DNA from: Xenophilus azovorans DSM 13620
GTDB taxonomy: Bacteria; Pseudomonadota; Gammaproteobacteria; Burkholderiales; Burkholderiaceae_C
Reading direction: 5' to 3'
DNA length: 64,000 nt
Assembly (NCBI RefSeq): GCF_000745855.1
Contig: NZ_JQKD01000004.1
Coordinates: 244,021 to 308,020 of the forward strand
A program made the position numbers and the translations under genes. Below, one piece after another: positions 51,919-61,047 of this stretch (position 1 is the stretch's first letter; each line of letters begins with the position of its first letter). The notes under the pieces are model-generated. The model made no database searches, was not told the DNA's origin, and was given only the letters and a program-made list of their open reading frames with translations.

Positions 51919-53722
51919 GCAGCCAATGCGTGCTCGCAGCGCGAAGCCGCTGTGCGTCTATGCCTTCTAGTCGTTCGGCCGCTGCGGTCATCAACGACTT
52001 GATCGCTTGATAAAGGCCCGACGCCGACCAGGGCAACGGAGCTTTGTCTCGGCCTGCGAAGCGCGCCAGAATGGCAATGCCACGATTTTCTTCGGCCAAC
52101 ACTTGGGGCTCATAGCCGTGGCGAGCGAGTTCTTCAGCTAGCTCTGTCACCAGTTCTGCAGGCACTGGGACGGCCCGCGTGCGACCGCCCTTGCCCACTA
52201 CATGCAGAAGCCAGCCGGTCGCTGGCCGACCCTCTGAGGTGGACCACTCGATCTGCTCCAGGTCCTCACACTTCGCGCGCGAGATCTCGGTCAATCGCAG
52301 CCCCGTCGCATAGAGCCAGCGCACCGCGCGGCGTGCCCGCCGCCGCGTTTCGGTATTCCCTTGCTCCCGGAGGAAGGCCTCTAGGTGGTCCCACTGGCCG
52401 AAGGTCAGTGTGCGATTCGACCCCAGGGGCCGGGGCCGCAAGGTGGGTGCGGGGACTGCGCCGAATGGATTTCCAACCACATAGCCTTGACTCACGAGAA
52501 ACGCAAACAGTCCCCGAAGGATGGCCGTCGATTGGCACAGTGCGGCTGACGAAAGCGCTCCTTCGAGCGGCCGCCATGTCGGCGACCAGCGCTGCGCGTG
52601 CCGCGGTCCGCACCAACTCGCGGGAGGATCGGCGAGGAACGCCCTGAAGGCGAGCGCGTCCTCCACGGTGAGCGAGGAGAGGGCCGTCTTACGCTCCAGG
52701 ATTGCCCACAACAGCAGGCGCTCGGCCTCCTTGCGGTACGAGCGTTGGGTCGCCGACAGATCCTTGCCATCCGCAGTGGGCCGCTTGGACGCCAGCCAGG
52801 CTCCGATGGCCTCGTGATCGTTGCCGGCCATGAGCAGACATCGTTCCGACGGGCCTCTGTAGCGCCCAGCGCGACCGTCGAGCGCTGCGGGCAAAACGAA
52901 CTTTTCGTAGGGGACGAGCGCCGTGGCCGCGGGCACGACCGCGGCCAAGGTCGCGAGCGACAGTTGGGAGCGTGGTCGCGCCACGTGTGCGCCCACGCGC
53001 AGGCCCAGCACTTCTTCGTGGGCTCGCAGCCACTCCAGTACGCGCCCCGCCTTGTGTTCGCCCACGCCGGGCACGCGCACCCACCAGCGCGCGCCGATCG
53101 CATTGACGTGGTCCACCAGGACATCGAGCGTCGACAGGCCCGCGCGCTCCAGCCGCGCGGCCAAGGCGGGATGGAGCCAAGCGCTGACGGGGTCGCCCGG
53201 CCGCGGCTCGCGCACGACCAAGTCCTGCAGCCACCGCAGCGCCTCGAGTTGATGCTTGATGAGCCGGGCCCGCCGCGAGACCTGGGCGCGGCCGGCGCGG
53301 TCACCTTGCCCCCCTGCCCTGCCCTGCCCTGGCAGCGACTTTTGCCCACTACCTGCACGCCCTGCCGGATAGGCGGCCTCATACGCCTCCAGTTGCTCCG
53401 CCTCGCTGAAGTCTTCCAGGCCCTCGGCAGCCGCGAACTCGGCCAGGCTGGGCAATGCGGGCGCTTCAGAAAACCTTCCCGGATCCAGCAGGATGAGCTT
53501 GGCGGTCCCCGGCCGGTTTTCACGCCGGGCGGCGGCCGCGAACGCATCGCGGATCCAGGCGATGGTCTTGCGGATCGTGCGCGGGTCCGCGCCCTCACCT
53601 TCCATGCGCAGGTACCGGTCCCAGCTGGCGCGCTCATCGAGCCCCTGGGCAAGCGCGCGCATGAACGCGAAGTGCCCGCGATGCAGCTGCCGCGGCGCTG
53701 TCTTTGTCTTGGTGCGCGTCAA
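51915..53722 (-). pseudogene. 5' portion of a large tyrosine recombinase (DUF3701 type) interrupted by the RIT element
   Basis: From a TTG at 53722 (LTRTKTKTAPRQLHRGHFAF) the frame encodes about 600 residues: an N-terminal helical part (ALAQGLDERASWDRYLRMEG), a helix-hairpin-helix region of the DUF3701 class (GARWWVRVPGVGEHKAGRV), a core-binding domain and the first catalytic blocks (RWLYATGLRLTEISRAKCED, VVGKGGRTRAVPVPAELVTE, STHWLRH). It then runs into RIT sequence right after HWLRH, losing the final His and Tyr. The missing piece is at 48322-48517. It is clearly related along its whole length to the intact copy at 57.2 kb, with many substitutions, so these are diverged paralogues, not a recent duplication. 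Confidence 0.9.
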
Positions 53723-53789
53723 CGACGCCGCCCTCGCGGTTCCGACCAGATCATTCGTGCCGCCCAGACGGCACGACCCCCGAGCCGCC

Positions 53790-53857
53790 TGTCGGTTTCC
53801 CTTCAATCTGTCACTTTCGATCTTTCAATTGGCACTGATGGTCCTTTCAATGTGTCA
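53790..53857 (+). repeat. Left end: terminal TGTCGG and three transposase-binding-type boxes
   Basis: Terminal TGTCGGTTTCC, then boxes at 53801-53814 (CTTCAATCTGTCAC), 53822-53835 (CTTTCAATTGGCAC) and 53844-53857 (CTTTCAATGTGTCA), spaced 21-22 bp from start to start, that is, two helical turns. Confidence 0.85.
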
Positions 53858-53885
53858 TCAGATGGCGCCCCGGCGACCTTGGGGT

Positions 53886-54794
53886 TCACACATCGGTTTC
53901 GTCGGGCTCCTGCTCCGCCGGAAGTTTGAAAATCCCTGCCGCGGCAGCCCGGTCGAGCAGCGAGAGGCTGATCGATTCCTTCTTCTCACGGATCGCCAAC
54001 TCGGCCGCCTGAACCAGCAAGCTGGTGATCCTCCCGGTCAGACCACCGCTGAACGCCATCAGCTTCTGGATCATCTCCTTCTCGCCGAACGGCGATGGCC
54101 GGTGTAGCGGCAGGAGTCGGCCGAAACTAACCACGAACTCGCGCAGCCCGGCGCTCTCTCGCCATCTGGGCAGCGCCATCGCTTCAAAGCGCGACGCGAT
54201 CTGAGGGTCCGCCTGCATCGCGTAAAGCGCCTCGCTCGTTCCCAGCGCAATGATCGGCATGCGCAACTCGTTGCTCAGGAACTTGAGCTGGTTCAGCGAC
54301 TGGCGCTGTTCGCGCACGGTGCCAGCCAACAGATGGTGAACCTCGTCGACGATCATCAGTCGCGGCGGATGCCGATGTAGCAGGCGCAAGCCCAGGATCT
54401 CCAGGTCTGTGCCGCGGCGTGAGTACGGCGCTTGATGTCCCAGCCCTTGAATGATCTGTGCGTACAGCTTGTCGTCGTTTGGCCTGGACGGCATTTGCAG
54501 CCGAAGAACCTTCCTTGCTTCGACCTCGCCGTGTTCGTTGCAGATATCCGGATGGTCCCGGACGAACTTGTCGACGATCATCGTCTTGCCGATATCGCTG
54601 TCCCCATACAGCAGCATGCTGGGCATCCGCGAACACGGCGGGTGCCGCAGCAGATGCTCCATCCTCGCGAGCGCCTCGTCGCCTCGAGCGTAGGAAACCC
54701 ACTTGGGCATGTACAAGCGGGTGATGCGATGCTCCTGCGCCTCGTCCAGGAAGGACCAGACTCCGTTGTGCAGATGTTCCAGGTCGTGCGCCAC
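53886..54794 (-). CDS. tniB: TniB-type AAA ATPase (TnsC-like transposition regulator)
   Basis: 302 aa, starting with GTG 54794 one base after the tniA stop. Walker A is LLYGDSDIGKTMIVDKF (unusual D-S-D in place of the common E-S-G), Walker B is LMIVDEVHHLL, sensor region ALGTSEALYAM and arginine-rich LPRWRESAGLREF. TniB/TnsC proteins form ATP-dependent filaments on target DNA and activate the transposase. The C-terminal IREKKESISLSLLDRAAAAG is family-like. The tight coupling to tniA is standard. Confidence 0.9.
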   Translation of the reverse strand: MAHDLEHLHNGVWSFLDEAQEHRITRLYMPKWVSYARGDEALARMEHLLRHPPCSRMPSMLLYGDSDIGKTMIVDKFVRDHPDICNEHGEVEARKVLRLQMPSRPNDDKLYAQIIQGLGHQAPYSRRGTDLEILGLRLLHRHPPRLMIVDEVHHLLAGTVREQRQSLNQLKFLSNELRMPIIALGTSEALYAMQADPQIASRFEAMALPRWRESAGLREFVVSFGRLLPLHRPSPFGEKEMIQKLMAFSGGLTGRITSLLVQAAELAIREKKESISLSLLDRAAAAGIFKLPAEQEPDETDV

Positions 54795-54795
54795 G

Positions 54796-56631
54796 TCAGT
54801 CGTCCCAGACCTCGGCCTTTGAGGGCTTCGCGGGTTGCGAGTAGTCCACCGGACCCTCTCTCGACCTTGCGTTGCCCGTCGTGGCCTGTAGTGCGTCGCG
54901 GCGGCGCTGAACGTGGCGACGTGCCGCCTTGGTCTTGGCGTTGGCTTGCTCGATCAGTTCGCGCTGCTCGCGTACCGCCTCGAACATCCGGGCTTGGGCC
55001 GGCGCATTGTCGCCCTGCTCTCTCAGCCTGGCCATGGCGGCGCGCTGCTCCCAGATCGTGATGGGCGGAAGGGTCAGGTCAGCGTACGGGACCGGAACGT
55101 AGCTGTCGTCGGGGGCCATCACGTAGATCTTGGAAAGGTTGCGCGGGTCGTAGCGCACAAGAACTGACTCACCAGGCCTGACGACCGCCGGCAGCACCGG
55201 GTCCCAGTAGCGGATGTTGAACAGGTGCAGCCCGTCGCGACGCAAGGTGCGATGCTCAAAGGGCAGGAAGCTCAAGACGAACTCCTCCGGCCGGTCCGGC
55301 AGCGCGCCAAGGCCTGAACCGGCCTGACGCAGCGCGTCCTGCCAAGCTGCGAGCGGGCTGCGTCGCAGGCCCCGGTGAACCCGCCGGTGATAGTGCTCGC
55401 AGATTTCGATGGCGAGCCAACGCTCCAGTTCGGCCATGGTCAGTGCGGACTCGGCTTCGGCAGGATAGGCGCCCTTGTCGAGCGGGTTCGACCCGGTGGT
55501 GCCGGGCAGCAAGTGGACTCGACCCATGATCGTGCCGATCAGACGTTCGATATGCCCGCCGTAGTGCGGTGTGGCGACGGGCCGCAAGATCAGGGCGATG
55601 CCATGCTCATCGCATCCCCGACGCAAAGCTGTACTCGTGAAGTCGGCGCCGTTGTCCGCATGGACTGCACGCGGCATCCCCCAGACAGGCCAGGCGCAAG
55701 TCATCGCTCTCACTCGCAGCCACGGCTCTTTGGGTAGCACCGCCTGGGCCAAGCACAGGGCCACCGAGGTCGAGGACGGCGCCTCCAGCGACACGTAGAA
55801 ACCCGTTACGACCCGCGTGGCCACGTCGATGGCCAAGGTCAACCAGGGCCTCCCGATCGGCAGGCGGTGGGTCTCGTCGACAACGATCGCATCGACTCGG
55901 GTGTGGTCGATTTGCACAACCTCGAGCGCGCGGTCGACCCTGTAGGTCCCAGGCACCGGGTCGTACAGCGCCGCCGCTTCCGATGGCTGGAGGCGCGCCT
56001 GGGCCACGCGCCGCGCGTCGAGTGCGCGCACCCGAGCGAGGATGGCCTTGCGCGACGGTGGCGTCAGCCCTTCGGCTGAGCAGCGCAAGCCGACACGGCG
56101 CACAACCTCTTCCTTCCTGGCGCGCACTTTCGTGAGATAGATGTCACGAATGACTTCGCCGATCAGTTGCTCGAGCTTCTCGTCGATGCGGTGAGCCCCG
56201 ACGGGCGTGCCGCGCGCGTGCGGCAGCAGTGAGGACGTCTGCGGACTGGCGCGATACGCCGCCAGCCAGCGAAAGACGGTGCGCCGCGATACACCGAGCC
56301 GTATGGCCGCGCCTGCAACCTGGTCGCCAAGGTTGGTAGCGCTCGTGAGCCCCGCAACGACAGCCTCCCGGCGCCGCGCACGCTCCCACTGGGCGTCGGT
56401 CGCGAGGGCAATAGACGAGAGCGTCGTGCCGGTGGATGCAGATAGAGAAGCCGGCGCACTCAGCTCGGACGCCGAGGTCGCTCTCAAGACGCCGTTGGCA
56501 AGGTCGCGAACGACGACGCTTCCGTCGAGCTCGACACGGACGATCGCCACCAGTCTGTCGGCAGCGACCGCAACAACGTCAGGAAGCGCTTGGAAATGAC
56601 CCATCATCCGCTCGCAGGCAAGTGCGAACAT
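54796..56631 (-). CDS. tniA: TniA-type DDE transposase (TnsB/Tn552-like)
   Basis: 611 aa. A helix-turn-helix (GAAIRLGVSRRTVFRWLAAY, about 106-126) precedes an integrase core with D242 (VVQIDHTRVD), D326 (AVHADNGADF) and E362 (YGGHIERLIG), then a Mu-type C-terminal beta-barrel (HLFNIRYWDPVLPAVVRPGE). It cuts and joins the transposon ends. The first ATG is 2 bp from one of the repeated boxes (56633-56646), so binding of the transposase there could repress its own gene. Confidence 0.92.
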   Translation of the reverse strand: MFALACERMMGHFQALPDVVAVAADRLVAIVRVELDGSVVVRDLANGVLRATSASELSAPASLSASTGTTLSSIALATDAQWERARRREAVVAGLTSATNLGDQVAGAAIRLGVSRRTVFRWLAAYRASPQTSSLLPHARGTPVGAHRIDEKLEQLIGEVIRDIYLTKVRARKEEVVRRVGLRCSAEGLTPPSRKAILARVRALDARRVAQARLQPSEAAALYDPVPGTYRVDRALEVVQIDHTRVDAIVVDETHRLPIGRPWLTLAIDVATRVVTGFYVSLEAPSSTSVALCLAQAVLPKEPWLRVRAMTCAWPVWGMPRAVHADNGADFTSTALRRGCDEHGIALILRPVATPHYGGHIERLIGTIMGRVHLLPGTTGSNPLDKGAYPAEAESALTMAELERWLAIEICEHYHRRVHRGLRRSPLAAWQDALRQAGSGLGALPDRPEEFVLSFLPFEHRTLRRDGLHLFNIRYWDPVLPAVVRPGESVLVRYDPRNLSKIYVMAPDDSYVPVPYADLTLPPITIWEQRAAMARLREQGDNAPAQARMFEAVREQRELIEQANAKTKAARRHVQRRRDALQATTGNARSREGPVDYSQPAKPSKAEVWDD

Positions 56632-56632
56632 A

Positions 56633-56822
56633 GTGACAGATTGAAGGGGTCAAATGCAAGGTAGTGCCAATTGAAAGCACCAAAACGCCGGCGGTCAGAC
56701 GTTGTCGCAAAGCTCGTCTGGGAGCAACCGCTCGCCGTGAAGGCGCCGTCCATCAAGGCCCACTCGGACTTGGCGCTGACAGAATGAAAGAGCAAAAATG
56801 ACAGCTTGAAGGGAAACCGACA
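56633..56822 (-). repeat. Right end: four transposase-binding-type boxes and terminal repeat
   Basis: In inverse orientation to the left end: 56633-56646 (complement of CTTCAATCTGTCAC), 56664-56677 (complement of CTTTCAATTGGCAC), 56777-56790 and 56799-56812, then the terminal CCGACA at 56817-56822. The first two boxes are exact copies of left boxes 1 and 2. The outermost 18 bases match the left end except for one position. Confidence 0.85.
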
Positions 56823-57223
56823 GGCGCAACACCCGGGCAATTTGGGCGGCCCGGTCGGCGGGTGCTGATTCGCTGGTCATGGCTGCACTCGCGCGATTAG
56901 AGAGAATGGCGCTCGCACTTGCAAGAACTCAGGACACACCGTTACCGCTGTTGCCGCGCGACGACGATTCGACGCGTGTCCAAAAAACATCGAAAACGCT
57001 CGCCAGATCAATGACTTAGCCGTTCTGCCCGCTAGCGCCTTCTTGGAGCATGACTAGCGTGATCTGAGAACTCCAACAGCGGCATACCGACGCGACCGTG
57101 GTGTATTTCGGTCACCTCACCTATCGATCGGTCAGGGTCGGACTGGACGTACATTGCGCTAGGGGCTCCCCGTTCGACCGCCGACGTTGAGCGCCATTCG
57201 GTGTTTCGGGCATAGATTTGCCG
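56823..57223. other. 401-bp region without a clear gene
   Basis: It lies between the right transposon end and the intact recombinase gene. A short minus-strand start (MTSESAPADRAAQIARVL, from 56880) looks like the beginning of a helix-turn-helix protein but is cut at once by the transposon. The remainder shows no gene, terminator or repeat that I can identify. Confidence 0.4.
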
Positions 57224-59167
57224 CTACGCCCCTTGCATCGCACTTAGCCTCTCGTCACGCTTGGTCGCCAGGTACTTGGAGGGCGTCCCAATTTGCGCAT
57301 GCCCCAGGGTTGTTTCTGCACTCCCCTGGATGGGTATCGGCGTCTGCCCTTCCCGAACCTGCAGCGCATCTGAGCCACGCGAATGCCGCAGCCAGTGCGT
57401 GCTGGCTTTCTTAAGCTGCTGCGCATCGACTTCGTTTAAGCCTTCGGCCACGCGCGCTAGGAACGCCTTGATTGCCTGAGAAAGCCCGGAAGCGGACCAA
57501 CTCGCCGGCCACTCGAGTTCGGCGTTGAAGCGCGCCATCACGTAGATGCCCCGGTTGCTAACAGCATCGACTTGGCGCGCGAAGCCGTGGCGCGCCAGCT
57601 CGTCGCCTAATTCGTCCACAAGCTTCGCAGGCACGGGAACCTGACGCTTTCCCCCACCCTTCCCCACTACATGCAACATCCAGTCAGTCGCTGCTTCGCC
57701 ATCGGCTATGCGGTAGTCGATCGGCTCCAGATCCTCGCACTTCACGTTTGTGATCTCCGCCAAGCGCAGCCCAGTCGCGTGGAGCCATCGCACGGCGCGC
57801 CGCAAGCGGCGACCGGTTTCGGTATCGGCGTGCTCCTGCAGCTGCGCATCGATGTGATTCCATTGTGCAAAGCTCAAGGTTCTATTGGAGCGGAGCGGCC
57901 GCTGCGGATTCGTCGGCAGTGCCACGGCTGCGAACGGATTTCCCATCAGATAGCCCTGGCTCGTCAGGAAGGCAAACAAGCTCTTCAAGATGATCTGGGA
58001 CTGCCGCAGCGCCGCCGGCTTCAACGGCCCCTCGAGGGGCCGCCACATCGGCGACCAGCGTTGGTGATGCCGGGGTCCGCGCCACATCGGAGGCGGATCG
58101 GCGAGGAAGCTGCGGTACGCGATGACGTCTTCCTCCGCCAGCGAAGACAAAGCTTTCTTGCGTTCCAGGATCGACCACAGCAGAAGGCGCTCGGCTTCCT
58201 TGCGGTACGAGCGCTGGGTCGACGACAGATCGCCCTCGGCACCGCCCGAACGCTGCGCGGCGAGCCACGCGCCAATGGCTTGGTGATCATTTGCGGCCGT
58301 CAAGAGGCACTTTTGGCGCGGCGCGCGGAATCGCCCCGCGCTGCCGTCCAGCTCAGGTGGCAGCAGGAACTTCTCGTAAGGTCGGAGGGCGCTGGCCGCC
58401 GGCACCACAGCGGCCAGCGCGGTCCGTGTCAGTTGGGCACGCGGCCGCGCGACGTGCGGACCGACGCGCAGGCCGAGCACTTGCTCGTTGGCGTGAAGCC
58501 AGTCCAGGATCCGGGCGGCCTTGAGTTCGCCCACGCCGGGCACCCGGACCCACCAGCGCGCTCCGATGCCGTTGACGCGGTCGACTAGGTCGACAAGCGT
58601 CGGCACTCCGGCGCGCTCAAGCCGGGCGGCGAGCGATGGGTTGAGCCAGGCCGCCACACTGTCACTGGGCCGCGGATCCTGCACCACCAGGCCCTCGAGC
58701 CATCGCAGCGCTTGCAGCTGGTGGTCGATGACGCGGGCGCGACGCGACGGCCGTGCACCGCTCCGCCCTCCTCGGCCACCCGTCGGGTAAGCCGCCTCAT
58801 AGGCCTCAATTTGCTCGGCTTCGGAGAAGTCCTCCAGGCCCTGGGCGGCCGCGAACTCGGCCAAGCTCGGCAGCGTCGGCGCCGACGCGAAGCGATCGGG
58901 ATCGAGCAGGATCAGCCGCGCAGTACCCGGCTTGTGCTCGCGCTTGGCGGCCGCCGCAAACTCGTCGCGTATCCAGGCAATCGTGCGTCGCACGGTTCTC
59001 AGGTCGGTGTGCTCGCCTTCGAGCCGCAGGTACCGGTCCCAGCTCGCGCGCTCGTCCAGGCCCTGGGCCAGCGCCCGCATGAAGGCGAAATGACCGCGGT
59101 GCAGCTTTCGGTCCTGCCGCAGCTTGCCCTTCTTTGGGTTTGCAGGCGCGCCGTGATGCTTGGTCAC
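57224..59167 (-). CDS. Large tyrosine recombinase with helix-hairpin-helix (DUF3701 type), intact copy
   Basis: 647 aa from GTG 59167, chosen because it overlaps the stop of the preceding small gene as GTGA. Domains: N-terminal helical region (HRGHFAFMRALAQGLDERAS), helix-hairpin-helix at about 196-225 (GIGARWWVRVPGVGELKAAR), SAM-like core-binding domain about 330-430, catalytic domain with Arg (LHATGLRLAEITNVKCEDL), Lys (VVGKGGGKRQVPV), H-x-x-R in STHWLRHSRG, LGHAQIG and the nucleophile in SKYLATKRDERL. All catalytic residues are present. Biological role unknown; possibly integrase or dimer-resolution enzyme of the replicon. Confidence 0.9.
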   Translation of the reverse strand: MTKHHGAPANPKKGKLRQDRKLHRGHFAFMRALAQGLDERASWDRYLRLEGEHTDLRTVRRTIAWIRDEFAAAAKREHKPGTARLILLDPDRFASAPTLPSLAEFAAAQGLEDFSEAEQIEAYEAAYPTGGRGGRSGARPSRRARVIDHQLQALRWLEGLVVQDPRPSDSVAAWLNPSLAARLERAGVPTLVDLVDRVNGIGARWWVRVPGVGELKAARILDWLHANEQVLGLRVGPHVARPRAQLTRTALAAVVPAASALRPYEKFLLPPELDGSAGRFRAPRQKCLLTAANDHQAIGAWLAAQRSGGAEGDLSSTQRSYRKEAERLLLWSILERKKALSSLAEEDVIAYRSFLADPPPMWRGPRHHQRWSPMWRPLEGPLKPAALRQSQIILKSLFAFLTSQGYLMGNPFAAVALPTNPQRPLRSNRTLSFAQWNHIDAQLQEHADTETGRRLRRAVRWLHATGLRLAEITNVKCEDLEPIDYRIADGEAATDWMLHVVGKGGGKRQVPVPAKLVDELGDELARHGFARQVDAVSNRGIYVMARFNAELEWPASWSASGLSQAIKAFLARVAEGLNEVDAQQLKKASTHWLRHSRGSDALQVREGQTPIPIQGSAETTLGHAQIGTPSKYLATKRDERLSAMQGA

Positions 59168-59391
59168 CAGAACTTCCACCACGGGTTGCGCGGCGCGACA
59201 GGCTCCAGGGGCTCGAGTTGCTGCAGCTGACTCTGGCGCAGGCGCCTCCGCCGTTCGACTTCGAAAGCGTGGGCTACGCCGAACGCCCGCCGGTCGCCAC
59301 GCAGCGCCTGCGCGCGCCAACCGACGGCGAGCTGCTCGAGGCGCTCGTCATCGAGGCTTGCGATCTGGGACGGCGTCGGCGGAGTAGTCAT
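59164..59391 (-). CDS. Small protein coupled to the large recombinase
   Basis: 75 aa from ATG 59391. MTTPPTPSQIASLDDERLEQ starts a helical, arginine-rich stretch (VERRRRLRQSQLQQLEPLEP) and it ends with an aromatic tail PRNPWWKFW. It is too small for a motif search by eye. Its stop overlaps the recombinase start by 4 bp, so both are translated together, suggesting an accessory DNA-binding or directionality factor (excisionase-like size and charge). That function is inferred only from linkage. Confidence 0.65.
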   Translation of the reverse strand: MTTPPTPSQIASLDDERLEQLAVGWRAQALRGDRRAFGVAHAFEVERRRRLRQSQLQQLEPLEPVAPRNPWWKFW

Positions 59392-59711
59392 GCTCGCGAT
59401 GAAGATAGCCGATTAAAAGCTGGACGGTACTGGCGCAACGAGTTACTGCATGCCTTCCCCTTTCACGGCCAGCGGATTGGTTGCCGTTCGCCCAGATGGG
59501 TTGGCCGCATAATCATCAATTGGATTTTGCCCGGTTGCGCAGCGCCATTTGTGAAATCATCTTTCTAAGTCTTTGATGGCGTTGAAGTTTTTTACATGCT
59601 TAGACGTCTGCACCGCTCCTTTGCTCGCTCGGCCTTCGCTCACTGTTCAGCCGATGGAGTAAGCACCCACTTCAAACAAGCGACGCAATCCGTCCTGGGC
59701 GCACGCGCCCC
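59392..59711. other. 320-bp intergenic region, no gene seen
   Basis: A+T-richer than the flanks, particularly at 59540-59600. It contains the promoter side of the small-protein/recombinase pair and the downstream side of parB. No terminator hairpin with a T-run or recognisable repeat was found. Confidence 0.4.
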
Positions 59712-60815
59712 TCAGGCTTTGCTGCCCACGAAGGTGTCGATCATCTTGGTCAGCTTCCGACGTTGAGCATCACCCATCGGGTGGTCAAAGGATAGGGTCG
59801 CCCTCCCCTTCCGGTCCACGACGAGTGACGCAATGCGTTTGCCATCGTCATCTTTCCATTCAGTCGTGGATCCTGGCGCTTGCCTCTGGGTCCCCCCCTG
59901 CGTGGTGAGTTCGGAGAAGACCTCTGCTGGCGAAGGCGGCGGCACGCGGGCCGCAAGTTCACGCGATGCGGCAAGCAAACCTTCGGGATCGCGCTGATGC
60001 GCATCCTTGAGCGGTGTGGCCCAACGGAACTGGAGGTTCAAGGGCGAGCCGAAAGCGCGGACGACGTCGCCCGGCAATTTGGCCAAGGCCATCGCCTTGC
60101 TGATGTTGCCCATGTCCCGGTCGATCGCGGCGGCCAGCTGCTTGGCAGAAGGGAAAAGGCCCTGCTCCAGCGCACGCATGTACATGACGCCCTGCTCCCA
60201 GGCAGACAGGTCCTCGCGCTCGCGATTCTCGCGCTCCATCTCGACAAAGAGTTCAGCGTCCCTCATGTCCGGTTGCACGAGCGCCAGCACCGGAAGGCCC
60301 AGTTCCAGGCACGCCTGATGCCGACGATGACCGAAGACGATCTCGAAGCTCGGCGATCCTGCGGTCGCACCTTCGATCGGGCGCACCTTGATCGGCTGAA
60401 CATTGCCGCCTGCACTCGCGATTTCCTCTTTCAAACTAGTGAAAGCTTGCGTCTTGAAGTGCGACATATCCCGGTTGGCCCAACTGGAGGCCTTGATCAG
60501 CTTCGGATCGATACGCCGCGTCGCTTGCGCGCCGTCGAATTCGCCCAGGCGCTCGCGAAGGCGCACTACCTCACGATGCACTTCGGACTGTTCTGTCATG
60601 AAGGCCAACATGGAGCCTGGTCCGGTCTTGGGCGCCGCGGATACCGCACCCTGTTCGTTGGGCACGGTGGGCGCGATGGTGGCGGGCGCTTCGGAAAGCT
60701 TTGCGCCCTCCTCGGCAGCCTCCGACCCTGATGTGCCGTCCCGCCGATGCTGGCTTGGGATGGAGAGATTTGCCGTGACGCTGAACGCGCGCTTCACCAG
60801 GTCCTTGTTTGCCAT
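59712..60815 (-). CDS. parB: ParB-family plasmid partition protein
   Basis: 367 aa. A flexible N-terminal 100 residues, then the ParB nuclease-like domain with IKVRPIEG and the conserved IVFGHRRHQACLELGLPVLA box, a central helix-turn-helix (FPSAKQLAAAIDRDMGNISK) and a C-terminal dimerisation part (DHPMGDAQRRKLTKMIDTFV). It binds centromere-like DNA sites, probably the palindromes between it and parA. Located 232 bp downstream of parA on the same strand, the normal order for plasmid partition operons. Confidence 0.92.
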   Translation of the reverse strand: MANKDLVKRAFSVTANLSIPSQHRRDGTSGSEAAEEGAKLSEAPATIAPTVPNEQGAVSAAPKTGPGSMLAFMTEQSEVHREVVRLRERLGEFDGAQATRRIDPKLIKASSWANRDMSHFKTQAFTSLKEEIASAGGNVQPIKVRPIEGATAGSPSFEIVFGHRRHQACLELGLPVLALVQPDMRDAELFVEMERENREREDLSAWEQGVMYMRALEQGLFPSAKQLAAAIDRDMGNISKAMALAKLPGDVVRAFGSPLNLQFRWATPLKDAHQRDPEGLLAASRELAARVPPPSPAEVFSELTTQGGTQRQAPGSTTEWKDDDGKRIASLVVDRKGRATLSFDHPMGDAQRRKLTKMIDTFVGSKA

Positions 60816-60964
60816 TGCCTATTTCCTTGTTCAGTTCTGTCCAGCGCGCTGCGCCGCGTTGCGAGTGGGAGAAATTGCCTGCAGCCGGTGCCAGGCATGT
60901 GGTCTCCTCGCGGTACCCCGCCGCTGCACAACGAGCATCTGAGACTCGGTGCAACATTGGACCA

Positions 60965-60987
60965 GGGGTTTGTACCGTACAAACCCC
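60965..60987. promoter_or_regulatory. 23-bp palindrome (centromere or operator candidate), copy 1
   Basis: Eleven bases GGGGTTTGTAC, one central C, and the exact complement. It lies in the gap between parA and parB. A longer copy is at 61065-61089. Repeated perfect palindromes within a par locus are typical ParB-binding (parS-like) sites. Confidence 0.75.
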
Positions 60988-61047
60988 TTGAGGCAACTCG
61001 CGCTTGGGAAGCTGGTTGGGGTCGTTTCATGTACATCCCGGCCCGCC

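Larger units (their letters stand above)
53790..56822 (-). mobile_element. Minimal TniA/TniB (Tn7/Tn5053-like) transposon
   Basis: 3033 bp that contain only a DDE transposase and an AAA ATPase between inverted ends. Both ends begin TGTCGGTTTCCC and continue with repeated 14-bp boxes of the form CTTtCAAT..tGtCA, three at the left and four at the right. No resolvase, TniQ/TnsD-type target selector, TnsA nuclease or cargo gene is inside. Bases flanking the ends (CCGCC and GGCGC) are not a 5-bp duplication, so one side may have been rearranged after insertion. Confidence 0.85.

Noticed and set aside
53785..56827. Target-site duplication for the TniA/TniB transposon
   Set aside because: The five bases next to the ends are CCGCC and GGCGC. 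They are not direct repeats, so no duplication is claimed.
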